In this document: piece after piece, positions 1 through 6,240 of the stretch
Position numbering within the stretch: position 1 is the first letter of the stretch
Layout: each line of letters begins with the position of its first letter
Assembly: GCA_937967425.1 (NCBI GenBank)
Contig: CALBST010000424.1
Coordinates: 1-6,240 of the forward strand
Direction of reading: 5' to 3'
Length of the DNA: 6,240 bases
Origin: an uncultured Caulobacteraceae bacterium
GTDB taxonomy: Bacteria > Pseudomonadota > Alphaproteobacteria > Caulobacterales > TH1-2
The notes under the pieces: model-generated
The model's input: only the letters and a program-made list of their open reading frames with translations
Told to the model about the DNA's origin: nothing
The model's database searches: none
Position numbers and translations under genes: made by a program

Positions 1-6
1 GGTCGG

Positions 7-35
7 TTGGGCCTTGCCTATTCTCACACTATACG
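7..35 (+). promoter_or_regulatory. Possible promoter of the cnrYXH-like operon (weak)
   Basis: TTGGGC at 7-12 and TATACG at 30-35 are separated by 17 bases, a spacing that suits a housekeeping sigma-70 promoter. Only half of the -35 box and four of six -10 bases match consensus. A second, poorer pair (TTGAGG at 71-76, TATGCT at 96-101, 19-base spacer) lies closer to the gene. CnrYXH operons are usually autoregulated by their own ECF sigma factor, but I could not pick out a convincing ECF-type -35 element with an AAC core on this strand. Treat this as a candidate only. Confidence 0.2.
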
Positions 36-74
36 CACGGAGGGCTCCCATCCCTGATGGCGCCTCCAGTTTGA

Positions 75-84
75 GGGGTTCCCC
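75..84. repeat. Short inverted repeat GGGG-TT-CCCC in the leader
   Basis: Four G, two T and four C form a dyad that extends by one A/T pair on each side (74 and 85). It lies between the possible promoter and the first gene, so it could be an operator half-site or chance in GC-rich DNA. A separate perfect 5-base inverted repeat, CCATC at 48-52 and GATGG at 56-60, lies just upstream. Neither matches a regulator site that I can name. Confidence 0.25.
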
Positions 85-115
85 TTCCCGTTGCGTATGC
101 TTTGATGGCGGAAGG
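83..115 (+). repeat. Inverted repeat overlapping the ribosome binding site
   Basis: CCTTCC at 83-88 is the exact reverse complement of GGAAGG at 110-115, with 21 bases between. The right arm is part of the ribosome binding site of the first gene. In a transcript that starts upstream of 83, the pairing could mask that site. It could also be a chance match of six GC-rich bases. Confidence 0.25.
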
Positions 116-119
116 TAGG
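110..119 (+). promoter_or_regulatory. Ribosome binding site that favours the ATG at 126
   Basis: GGAAGGTAGG ends six bases before the ATG at 126, which is good Shine-Dalgarno spacing. Upstream in-frame starts at 102 (TTG) and 105 (ATG) lie before this purine run and have only C/T-rich sequence in front of them. The site is therefore the main argument for starting the first protein at 126. Confidence 0.6.
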
Positions 120-125
120 TCTTTG

Positions 126-407
126 ATGCGTTCGTTGGATGAAATGTTGGCGGCGCTGGCCGCACGGGAACCGGATCGCTCCCCGTTAGGAGTGGAAGCG
201 CGGGTCTGGGCAACGATTGGCGAGCGTCAGCGTACACCGTCTGCCGCCACGCTCTGGGGTTGGCGCAGCGCCACGGCCGCGGTTCTGCTTACGGTCGGAC
301 TCCTCACCCAGGGCGCAACACTCGCGCAGGCCCCATCGTCGGAACTGGAGCTCTTCTCCTCGCGCGCGGCGCTCGCGCCGTCGACACTGCTTGGGGATAC
401 TGAGTGA
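126..407 (+). CDS. Small single-pass membrane protein, probable CnrY-type anti-sigma factor
   Basis: This 93-residue protein (start at 126, chosen for its ribosome binding site; 101 residues from TTG 102) has a short cytoplasmic-type N-terminus, one hydrophobic segment at about residues 47-68, and a short C-terminal tail. CnrY of Cupriavidus metallidurans is about the same length with the same layout: a cytoplasmic part that holds the sigma factor CnrH, one membrane span, and a tail that interacts with CnrX. The N-terminal amphipathic stretch (SLDEMLAALAARE, residues 3-15) sits where CnrY carries its sigma-binding hydrophobic residues, and the tail ending STLLGDTE resembles the CnrY end as I remember it. 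Anti-sigma factors of this type diverge quickly, so the call rests mainly on gene order, size and topology. The stop overlaps the next start by four bases. The role is inferred; a plain hypothetical membrane protein is the alternative. Confidence 0.6.
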   Translation: MRSLDEMLAALAAREPDRSPLGVEARVWATIGERQRTPSAATLWGWRSATAAVLLTVGLLTQGATLAQAPSSELELFSSRAALAPSTLLGDTE

Positions 408-841
408 CGCCGGCGCAGCGGACAATACTGGTCACGATCGTCTTTGCCTTCATAGCTGGGCTTGGCGGCGTCGGTCTGGGCAAGCTTCTCTTCGAGCCGA
501 AGCATCCGCCGAGCTTGCATGAGCTGGTGCATCATCAGCTGCAACTGACCTCTACCCAGGAAGCCCAGATCGAAACATTGGAAACCAACTTCGCCGCCCG
601 GCGCCGGGCGCTCGAACTTGAGATGCGCGCCGCCAATGCCGAACTCGCGGCGGCGATGCGCGAAGAGCACGAATATGGACCCCGCGTGACCGCGGCGGTC
701 GAACGCTTCCATCACGCGATGGGCCAATTGCAGAGCGAGACATTGCAGCATGTCTTCGCCATGCGCGAGGTATTGACGCCAGAACAGCGTGTCAGGTTCG
801 ACAATATCGTCGCCTCCGCTTTGACCGATGAGCCGCAATGA
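404..841 (+). CDS. CnrX-like periplasmic heavy-metal sensor, membrane anchored
   Basis: The 145-residue protein has an N-terminal anchor (about 8-29) followed by a helical, charged periplasmic domain (30-145), the layout of CnrX and of the periplasmic heavy-metal sensor family related to CpxP/Spy. Ungapped alignment with CnrX from memory puts every known CnrX metal ligand in place: H39 and H43 in HELVH, E60, and H116 and M120 in HVFAM, matching CnrX H42, H46, E63, H119 and M123. The FAxRRR and RAAN motifs (63-68, 75-78) also match. In CnrX these ligands bind Ni or Co, and binding leads CnrY to release the sigma factor. Extra histidines occur at 34, 44, 89, 103 and 104. The start is GTG at 404, overlapping the previous stop by four bases, with GGGGAT at 393-398 as ribosome binding site. 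The family is clear; the metal actually sensed (Ni, Co, Cu or other) is inference. Confidence 0.87.
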   Translation: MTPAQRTILVTIVFAFIAGLGGVGLGKLLFEPKHPPSLHELVHHQLQLTSTQEAQIETLETNFAARRRALELEMRAANAELAAAMREEHEYGPRVTAAVERFHHAMGQLQSETLQHVFAMREVLTPEQRVRFDNIVASALTDEPQ

Positions 842-1404
842 ATGCGGGCGACGGGGACAAGGACGACGCCGCACTGATTGCTGCGGCGCTCAACGGCGAC
901 AACGCGTCGTTCTCCGCCTTGATGACGCGCCACAAGGACGCGCTCTATCGCTTTATACGCCGCTACGTGGGCGACGCCGACGAATCCTTCGATCTCATGC
1001 AAGAGACCTTCGTCGCCAGCTGGAGCGCGCTCAACACGTTTGAGAGCGGGCGGCCCTTTTCAGTGTGGCTCCGCCGCATTGCGCTGAACAAATGCCGCGA
1101 CTGGAGCCGCCGGCGCCAAGTGCGCCGCTTCTTCTTTGGCGCAAGCCCTCTCGAAGCCGCCGACAGTGCGCCACTTACCAACGCGCCAGACGACAGCGCG
1201 CACGAGGAGCGGCTGGCCGCACTTGATGCCGCGGTCGCCGCCCTCCCCGCGCAGCTGAAAGAGCCGCTGCTGCTGACCGTGTTCGAGCACTTGTCGCAAG
1301 CGGAAGCCGCGTCGCTGCTCGGCATCAGCGCCAAGGCCGTGGAAACGCGCGTCTACCGCGCCAAGCAGCGGCTGCGCGAGGCGCTATCGGATGAGCAGAG
1401 CTGA
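838..1404 (+). CDS. ECF RNA polymerase sigma factor, CnrH-like
   Basis: This 188-residue protein is an extracytoplasmic-function sigma factor, the output of the sensor and anti-sigma pair encoded just before it. Region 2 spans about residues 20-92 and contains the core-binding and -10 recognition helices (DESFDLMQETFVASW at 48-62, then WLRRIALNKCRDWSRRR at 77-93). A linker follows at about 94-122. Region 4 at about 125-182 has the usual ALPAQL opening and the helix-turn-helix LSQAEAASLLGISAKAVETR (152-171) for -35 recognition. Length agrees with CnrH (about 190). There is no extra C-terminal domain, so regulation should come from the separate anti-sigma protein. The ATG at 838 overlaps the sensor gene's stop as ATGA, with a modest GATGAG at 827-832 as ribosome binding site. 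Being a sigma factor is certain from sequence; the CnrH-like subgroup rests on the neighbours. Confidence 0.93.
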   Translation: MNAGDGDKDDAALIAAALNGDNASFSALMTRHKDALYRFIRRYVGDADESFDLMQETFVASWSALNTFESGRPFSVWLRRIALNKCRDWSRRRQVRRFFFGASPLEAADSAPLTNAPDDSAHEERLAALDAAVAALPAQLKEPLLLTVFEHLSQAEAASLLGISAKAVETRVYRAKQRLREALSDEQS

Positions 1405-1430
1405 CGGGCTCTCGGTTGGCTATTGTTTTT
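1399..1430 (+). terminator. Candidate intrinsic terminator of the plus-strand operon
   Basis: AGCTGAC (1399-1405) can pair with GTTGGCT (1415-1421) in a 7-base stem with two G-U pairs and a 9-base loop, followed by ATTGTTTTT to 1430. The stem includes the sigma gene's stop codon and the last codons of the opposing cusF-like gene. An alternative smaller hairpin is AGAGC 1397-1401 with GCTCT 1408-1412. The stem is weak for a terminator. On the minus strand no T-run follows, so it would act in one direction only. Confidence 0.3.
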
Positions 1431-1767
1431 GCACCACCGTGACCACGGACGTTTCGGTCGCGCTCTTCAACTCGAACGACACGGAATCTCCGACAGCGAT
1501 GCCTTGCAGGATGGCCGGGTTCTCGGCGGTGAACTGCATCGTCATCGCCGGCCAGCTGATCGCTTCGATGGCGCCGTGATTGATGGTGATGGTGCCCGCG
1601 GCCGCATCGACCTGCGTCACCGTTCCGGTGCCGGTGATCGCTCCAGCAACGGCCGGCTCCGCCGCTCCGATGTTCATGCCCGGATCCGGCGTGGCGGGTG
1701 CTTGCGACGCTGGCGGCGAGCACGCCGCAACGAACAGCGCTATTGGCGCAATGAGTGATCGGAGCAT
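1420..1767 (-). CDS. cusF: CusF-type periplasmic copper/silver-binding lipoprotein
   Basis: The 115-residue protein starts with a lipoprotein signal peptide: a short charged start, a hydrophobic core, and the lipobox VAAC with Cys16 as the lipidation site. A Pro/Ala-rich linker (17-43) leads to a CusF-type small beta-barrel (about 44-115). The CusF metal site is intact: H64, W72, M75 and M77 in the spacing of E. coli CusF H36, W44, M47 and M49, inside INHGAIEAISWPAMTMQF. In E. coli, CusF binds Cu(I) or Ag(I) through one His and two Met with a tryptophan cap and hands the ion to CusB. Here the domain is tethered by lipid, whereas E. coli CusF is soluble; Ser17 after the cysteine suggests the outer membrane by the +2 rule. 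The gene begins two bases after the cusA stop, with GAGGG as ribosome binding site, and is the last gene of the operon. Confidence 0.88.
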   Translation of the reverse strand: MLRSLIAPIALFVAACSPPASQAPATPDPGMNIGAAEPAVAGAITGTGTVTQVDAAAGTITINHGAIEAISWPAMTMQFTAENPAILQGIAVGDSVSFELKSATETSVVTVVQKQ

Positions 1768-1769
1768 GG

Positions 1770-4700
1770 TCAGTTTCCCTCTTGAATGGCGATCCGGTGT
1801 TGGTTTTTTGCGAGCGCACCGCGCTCGATCTCGCGGCGCCGGATCATGAGATAGGCCGCAGGCATTACGAACAAAGACAAAAGCGGCGCCGAGAGCATGC
1901 CGCCGACCAAGGGCGCTGCAATACGGCGCATGACTTCAGCGCCGGCGCCGCCTGTCCACAGAATTGGGAACAAGCCCGCAAGAATGACGGCGACCGTCAT
2001 CGCTTTGGGGCGCAAGCGCAGCAGCGCGCCCTCGCGAACAGCCTCCGCGACAAGCGCCGGCGTGATCTCTTCGCCCCGGCCCATCCGCTCTTGGAGCGCG
2101 TTCTTGAGATAAACCAACATGACAACGCCGAACTCGGCGGCGAGCCCCGCGAGTGCGATGAAGCCGACAGCGACAGCGACCGAAAAATCGTAGCCCAAGA
2201 GATAAACGAGCCAGACGCCGCCCGTGAGCGCAAACGGCAGGCTCGCCATCACGATGGCGGCCTCGTCGAAGCGGCGGAAGGTTGCGTAGAGCAATAGAAA
2301 TATGATCGCCAAGGTCGCCGGCCCAACGATTGTCAAACGCTCCGCCGCGCGCGCGAGATATTCAAACTGCCCCGAATAAGCGACGCTGACGCCGGCGGGC
2401 AGCTCTTGGCGCGCCACCGCGCGCTGCAGATCCCCGACGACGGAGGCAAGATCGCGTCCACGCACGTCGACATAGACGAAGGCTGAAAGCCGCCCGTTCT
2501 CGCTCCGGATCATCGAAGGTCCATCGGCGATCTCGACCCGGGCCACTTCGCCAAGGGTCAGACGCAAGCCCTCTTCGGTGACGATCGGCAGCGCGATCAG
2601 GCGTTCCAAAGTGTCGCGCACTTCGCGCGGATAGCGCAGATTGATCGGATAACGCGCGCGGCCATCGACGACTTCGCCGATATTCTCCCCGCCGATCGCG
2701 CCGGACACGACCGCCTGCACGTCTTCGACATTGAGCCCGTAGCGCGCCGCCGCGAAGCGATCGATGTCGACATTGACATAGCGTCCGCCGGTGATGCGCT
2801 CGGCTACGGCAGATGAGACGCCGCGCACCTCGCGCGCCGCCGTCTCGATCGCGCGCGCTGCCGCATCGATCGAAGCAAGATCGGGCCCGCTCACCTTGAC
2901 GCCGATCGGGCTTTTGACGCCGGTGGCCAGCATGTCGATGCGGTTGCGGATCGGCGGCACCCAGACGTTGGTCAAACCGGGCACTTGCACAACGCGGTCG
3001 AGTTCTTCGATCAGGCGCTCGGGCGTCATGCCCGGACGCCATTCAGACCGTGGCCGCAACTGGATCGTGGTCTCGAACATTTCGAGCGGCGCGGGATCGG
3101 TTGCGGTCTCAGCCCTGCCCGCCTTGCCGAATACGCTTTCCACTTCCGGCACGGTGCGGATGAGGCGATCGGTTTGCTGCAGCAGCTCGGACGCTTCTGA
3201 TGCGGAAAGCCCCGGAAGCGCTGTCGGCATGTAGAGAAGATCGCCTTCGTCCATCATCGGCATGAACTCGCCGCCAAGCCGCGAGAGAGGCCACGCGGTG
3301 GTGGCGAACGCCAAAAGCGCGACCAGCAGAATGAGACGCGGATTCAAAAGTGCGAAATCAATCGCCGGCTGATAGAGCCGCGAAAGCACGCGGTTCACCG
3401 GATTATCGTTCTCGTGAGGAATGCGTCCACGTATCCAGTATCCCATCAGCACCGGAGTGAGCGTCACCGCGAGCGCGGCCGATGCCGCCATCGCATAGGT
3501 CTTGGTGAAAGCGAGCGGCGCAAAGAGGCGACCTTCCTGCGCTTGCAAGGTAAACACCGGCAGAAATGAGAGCGTGATGATGAGCAAGCTGAAGAAGAGC
3601 GCGGGGCCGACTTCGATCGCCGCTTCGGTGACGACGCGCCAATGATCCGCTCCTTGCGGCATCTCGCCGTCGTGGTCGTCGCGCCAGCGTTCGAGCTTCT
3701 TGTGCGCGTTTTCCACCATGACGATGGCCGCATCGACCATGGCGCCAACGGCGATGGCGATGCCTGAGAGCGACATGATGTTGGCGTCGACGCCTTGGAG
3801 GCGCATCACAAGAAACGCCGTGGCGACGCCAAGCGGCAGCGTGACGATCGCCACCATCGCCGAGCGGATGTGAAACAAAAAGAGCGCGCACACGAGCGCT
3901 ACGACGATGAACTCTTCCAAAAGTTTGCCGCTGAGGTTCTCGATGGCGCGATCGATCAAAGAAGAGCGGTCATAGGTGGTCACGACCTCGACACCGGCAG
4001 GCAAGCTGCGTTCGAGCTCTGTTAGCCGCGCTTGCACCGCCCCGATGACCGCGCGCGCATTCTCGCCCGCGCGAATGATGACGACGCCGCCTGCGACTTC
4101 GCCCTCCCCATTGAGTTCAGCAATGCCGCGCCGCATCTCGGGACCAAGCTGGACCCAGGCGACATCGCTCAAGCGAACCGGCACGCCGCCTGCGCCCAGA
4201 CCGATCGGAATGGCGTTGAAGTCCTCAAGCGTCCGCAGATAGCCCGAGGCGCGCACCATATGCTCGGCCTCGCCCATCTCGACCACAGCGCCGCCGGTTT
4301 CACCGTTGGCTGCGCGCACGGCGTCGGCGATGCGCTGCTGGCTGACCCCGTAAGCGGCCATCCGCTCAGGGTCCAAGACGATCTGATATTGGCGCACCAT
4401 GCCGCCGATCGAAGCGACTTCGGCAACGCCGGGTACGCTCTTCAGTTCGAAGCGCAGCAGCCAATCTTGCAAGCTCCGCAATTGGCTCAAATCATGTTGG
4501 CCAGTGCGATCGACCAAGGCGTATTGATAGACCCAGCCGACGCCGGTCGCGTCTGGACCGAGCGAAGCGCGCGCTGTCGGCGGCAAGCGCGACTGCACCT
4601 GGTTTAGATATTCGAGCACGCGCGAGCGTGCCCAGTAGAGATCGGTCCCGTCCTCGAAGATCACATAGACGAAACTGTCGCCGAAGAAAGAATAGCCGCG

Positions 4701-4946
4701 CACGGTGCGCGCGCCTGGCACAGAGAGCATTGTCGTCGTGAGCGGATAGGTAACTTGATCCTCGACGATCTGCGGGGCCTGACCCGGATAGCTCGTGCGG
4801 ATGACCACTTGAACGTCGGAGAGGTCTGGGAGCACATCGACGGGCGTCGAGCGCACCGCGATGGCGCCGGCGACTGCCAGCGCCAAAGCCGCGACCACCA
4901 CGAGCACACGGTTGGCGACCGACCAGCGGATGATGGCTGCGATCAT
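1770..4946 (-). CDS. cusA: CusA-type Cu(I)/Ag(I) RND efflux pump (HME4)
   Basis: The 1058-residue inner-membrane pump uses the proton gradient to export Cu(I)/Ag(I) through a CusCBA-type tripartite channel. It has the RND pattern: one membrane helix near residues 10-31, a large periplasmic loop, helices 2-6 at about 340-500 and 7 at about 536-555, a second loop, and helices 8-12 at about 873-1035. The helix-4 motif [16 protein letters not shown] (401-416) is typical of the HME4 class. The E. coli CusA methionine triad is kept at identical numbers, M573, M623 and M672, as are R83, E567, D617, E625 and K678. Proton-relay residues are D405, E938 and K981 (E. coli D405, E939, K984). Three of the four methionine pairs remain (391/1006, 403/486, 410/501); the fourth has M271 but N755 in place of methionine. 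Length is close to E. coli CusA (1047). The start overlaps the cusB stop by four bases (ATGA), which suggests coupled translation. Confidence 0.96.
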   Translation of the reverse strand: MIAAIIRWSVANRVLVVVAALALAVAGAIAVRSTPVDVLPDLSDVQVVIRTSYPGQAPQIVEDQVTYPLTTTMLSVPGARTVRGYSFFGDSFVYVIFEDGTDLYWARSRVLEYLNQVQSRLPPTARASLGPDATGVGWVYQYALVDRTGQHDLSQLRSLQDWLLRFELKSVPGVAEVASIGGMVRQYQIVLDPERMAAYGVSQQRIADAVRAANGETGGAVVEMGEAEHMVRASGYLRTLEDFNAIPIGLGAGGVPVRLSDVAWVQLGPEMRRGIAELNGEGEVAGGVVIIRAGENARAVIGAVQARLTELERSLPAGVEVVTTYDRSSLIDRAIENLSGKLLEEFIVVALVCALFLFHIRSAMVAIVTLPLGVATAFLVMRLQGVDANIMSLSGIAIAVGAMVDAAIVMVENAHKKLERWRDDHDGEMPQGADHWRVVTEAAIEVGPALFFSLLIITLSFLPVFTLQAQEGRLFAPLAFTKTYAMAASAALAVTLTPVLMGYWIRGRIPHENDNPVNRVLSRLYQPAIDFALLNPRLILLVALLAFATTAWPLSRLGGEFMPMMDEGDLLYMPTALPGLSASEASELLQQTDRLIRTVPEVESVFGKAGRAETATDPAPLEMFETTIQLRPRSEWRPGMTPERLIEELDRVVQVPGLTNVWVPPIRNRIDMLATGVKSPIGVKVSGPDLASIDAAARAIETAAREVRGVSSAVAERITGGRYVNVDIDRFAAARYGLNVEDVQAVVSGAIGGENIGEVVDGRARYPINLRYPREVRDTLERLIALPIVTEEGLRLTLGEVARVEIADGPSMIRSENGRLSAFVYVDVRGRDLASVVGDLQRAVARQELPAGVSVAYSGQFEYLARAAERLTIVGPATLAIIFLLLYATFRRFDEAAIVMASLPFALTGGVWLVYLLGYDFSVAVAVGFIALAGLAAEFGVVMLVYLKNALQERMGRGEEITPALVAEAVREGALLRLRPKAMTVAVILAGLFPILWTGGAGAEVMRRIAAPLVGGMLSAPLLSLFVMPAAYLMIRRREIERGALAKNQHRIAIQEGN

Positions 4947-6240
4947 GGCGCGCGCCCCGTCTCGCTTATGTCTTCGATCACGTGCGCGCCGCTCACCTCT
5001 CGGAAGCGAAACGCAACGGCGTCACCGACCGTCAGCCCACGCCCCTGCTCAACCCGCGACAGGCGAAACTGCATATTCATCGCCGGCCAATTCAAACTGG
5101 CGACGGGCCCATGAGCGATCGTCACTTCAAGGCCATTGATCGCTGTGATACGCCCCGACGCTTCATGCACGGCGTTCGCCGCTTCGCTCTGAGCGGGGCG
5201 TGACGCATTGAGCCGCGCCACCGCGCCAGAGAGATTGGCTTCTGAATCGATCAGGAATTGTCCCGAGGCGACGACGCGCTGGCCTTCGCTTAAGCCAGAC
5301 GCGATGACGATGGCGTCGCCTTGTTGTCGTCCAAGCGTCACTTCGACAGGCGCGTAACTGCCGTCCTCTCCAACGGCGATCACAATCGAACGCCGCCCCG
5401 TGCGAATAACGGCCTCGGCGGGAATGACGAGCGCGGACGCGGCGCGCTCTTCCAGCCGCGCCTCCGCCGTCATGCCTGGCCGCAACCGGCCATCGGCATT
5501 GGAAAGCGCAATTCGCACCTCGATCGTGCGGGTGGCGGCGTTCGCCGCCGGCAGCACGCTTTCAATGCGCCCGGAAAACGTCTCGCCCGGATAGGCGGGC
5601 AAGCTCGCGCCGACGCGGGCGCGAGGGCGCGCAAGTCCAGCATCGGCCTGCGGCAACGACGCGATCAGCCAGACCGGCGATAAGCCATTGATGGTCGCAA
5701 GCGATGCACCCGGCGCCACGCTCATGCCTTGGCGGATATCGAGCGCGGTGATCGCGCCGGTCACCGGCGCCACGATGGTGACGACCGGGCGCGGGGCGCC
5801 CTCGCGTTCAACACGCTCAATCAGTGAGGACGGCATCCCCATCATGGTGAGCCGCCGCCGCGCCGCGATCGCCAACTCGCCGCCTGCACCGCGCAGTGCG
5901 AGATACTCCGCCTGCGCGGCTGTCCATTCCGGTACGCGCACATCGACGATCGGCGCGCCCGCGGCCACCACGTCGCCAACCGCGCGCCCATAGGCCCGCT
6001 CGACGAAACCGCCAGCACGCGCCTGCACCACTGCGAGACTGCGTTCGCTGAAGGAAATGACGCCCGCGGCGACTACAGAGCGCGCTACATTCGAGCGCTC
6101 AACGGTCGCTAAGCGAACGCCCAGATTCTGCGCAACGCCCGGATCGATGCGCACGCCCGCTTCGCGAGCGCCTTCGTCCGCGTATCGCGGCACAAGCGCC
6201 ATATCCATGAAGGGCGATTGGCCGGGTTCGTTGAAATGAA
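4943..6240 (-). CDS. cusB: CusB-type periplasmic adaptor with C-terminal CusF domain (5' end missing)
   Basis: This is a membrane-fusion protein that links the CusA pump to an outer-membrane channel and passes Cu(I)/Ag(I) to the pump. The frame is open to the window edge; residues before the Met at 6208 read [10 protein letters not shown] and continue into MDMALVP, the metal-binding segment near the CusB N-terminus, so the true start and export signal lie outside. That segment keeps the two methionines of the E. coli FMDMDLVP motif. Numbering from 6208, the lipoyl halves lie at about 61-95 and 141-180 around a short alpha-hairpin, followed by beta-barrel (190-260) and membrane-proximal (260-335) parts. 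Residues 348-415 are an added CusF-like domain with H366, W374, M377 and M379. It precedes cusA with a 4-base overlap. A channel gene (cusC) may lie further upstream, but none is visible. Confidence 0.94.
   Translation of the reverse strand, partial: HFNEPGQSPFMDMALVPRYADEGAREAGVRIDPGVAQNLGVRLATVERSNVARSVVAAGVISFSERSLAVVQARAGGFVERAYGRAVGDVVAAGAPIVDVRVPEWTAAQAEYLALRGAGGELAIAARRRLTMMGMPSSLIERVEREGAPRPVVTIVAPVTGAITALDIRQGMSVAPGASLATINGLSPVWLIASLPQADAGLARPRARVGASLPAYPGETFSGRIESVLPAANAATRTIEVRIALSNADGRLRPGMTAEARLEERAASALVIPAEAVIRTGRRSIVIAVGEDGSYAPVEVTLGRQQGDAIVIASGLSEGQRVVASGQFLIDSEANLSGAVARLNASRPAQSEAANAVHEASGRITAINGLEVTIAHGPVASLNWPAMNMQFRLSRVEQGRGLTVGDAVAFRFREVSGAHVIEDISETGRAP
4964..5161 (-). 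other. CusF-like metal-binding domain fused to CusB
   Basis: This is the part of the cusB gene that encodes the C-terminal CusF-like domain. [18 protein letters not shown] carries the His, Trp, Met, Met set in exact CusF spacing (His eight residues before Trp, Met three and five after). The domain follows a short linker rich in Ala, Ser and Glu. It resembles the separate CusF-type lipoprotein at the end of the same operon, with shared WPAM-MQF and VGD motifs. Adaptors with a fused CusF domain are known in proteobacteria. A fused chaperone could raise the local rate of metal transfer to the adaptor or pump; that function is inferred. Confidence 0.85.

Noticed and set aside
1..101. A gene, tRNA or small RNA in the left-hand leader
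   Set aside because: No supported reading frame, tRNA-like arms or terminator was found; only weak promoter-like and inverted-repeat elements are visible.
102..125. Earlier starts (TTG 102, ATG 105) for the first gene
   Set aside because: They lack a Shine-Dalgarno run in front, whereas the ATG at 126 has GGAAGGTAGG at ideal distance. They are not excluded.
227..874. Long minus-strand open frame (215 codons) opposite the anti-sigma and sensor genes
   Set aside because: It is arginine-rich, has no recognisable domain, and lies opposite two genes with clear family support. It is a by-product of GC-rich coding DNA.
963..1334. Minus-strand open frame of 123 codons opposite the sigma gene
   Set aside because: It is low-complexity Ser/Ala sequence, the mirror of an alanine-rich gene, while the plus strand encodes an unmistakable sigma factor.
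1755..2297. Plus-strand open frame of 180 codons opposite cusA
   Set aside because: It consists of charged low-complexity sequence without domain or ribosome binding site, on the wrong strand of a well-conserved pump gene.
4032..4607. Plus-strand open frame of 191 codons opposite cusA
   Set aside because: It has many His and Asp residues that might suggest metal binding, but these arise from the reverse complement of conserved cusA codons; no motif spacing is meaningful.
1770..4946. CzcA or CnrA (Zn/Co/Cd or Ni/Co) pump, as the CnrYXH neighbours would suggest
   Set aside because: The helix-4 motif [10 protein letters not shown] and the 573/623/672 methionine triad are those of the Cu(I)/Ag(I) HME4 class.
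1..6240. Mobile element, CRISPR array or recent insertion
   Set aside because: No direct repeats, terminal inverted repeats, transposase or integrase sequence was seen, and base composition looks even across the window.

Overview
The window is GC-rich (above 60% by eye) and almost entirely coding. Two gene clusters converge on each other. The protein sequences look like a Gram-negative proteobacterium, most likely an alphaproteobacterium; that placement is an inference from sequence style and codon use, not a proven assignment. All recognisable genes concern heavy-metal sensing and export across the cell envelope.

Left cluster, plus strand (about 126-1404): three tightly overlapping genes that match the CnrY-CnrX-CnrH logic of Cupriavidus in order, size and topology. 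They encode a small single-pass membrane protein (probable anti-sigma factor), a membrane-anchored periplasmic metal sensor that keeps all five metal-ligand positions of CnrX, and an ECF sigma factor with clear sigma-2 and sigma-4 regions. Both junctions are 4-base stop/start overlaps, so the three products are probably made in balanced amounts. The first 125 bases hold a leader with a possible promoter, inverted repeats and a good ribosome binding site.

Right cluster, minus strand (from beyond 6240 down to 1420): a Cu(I)/Ag(I) export operon in the order cusB (5' end outside the window), cusA, cusF-like. The adaptor carries a CusF-type metal-binding domain fused to its C-terminus. The pump is an HME4-type RND protein with the CusA methionine triad at the same residue numbers as the E. 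coli protein. The last gene encodes a separate CusF-type lipoprotein. No outer-membrane channel (CusC) and no CusRS two-component system is inside the window; a channel gene may lie upstream of cusB, outside it.

Working model (inference): metal in the periplasm binds the CnrX-like sensor, the CnrY-like protein releases the sigma factor, and the sigma factor drives its own operon and export genes. Whether it controls the adjacent cus operon cannot be tested here because that operon's promoter is outside the window. The notable point is the pairing of a sensor with a Ni/Co-type ligand set with a pump that has a Cu/Ag-type ligand set. The individual families are known; I see no wholly new system. 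No tRNA, rRNA, CRISPR array, insertion sequence or attachment site was seen.
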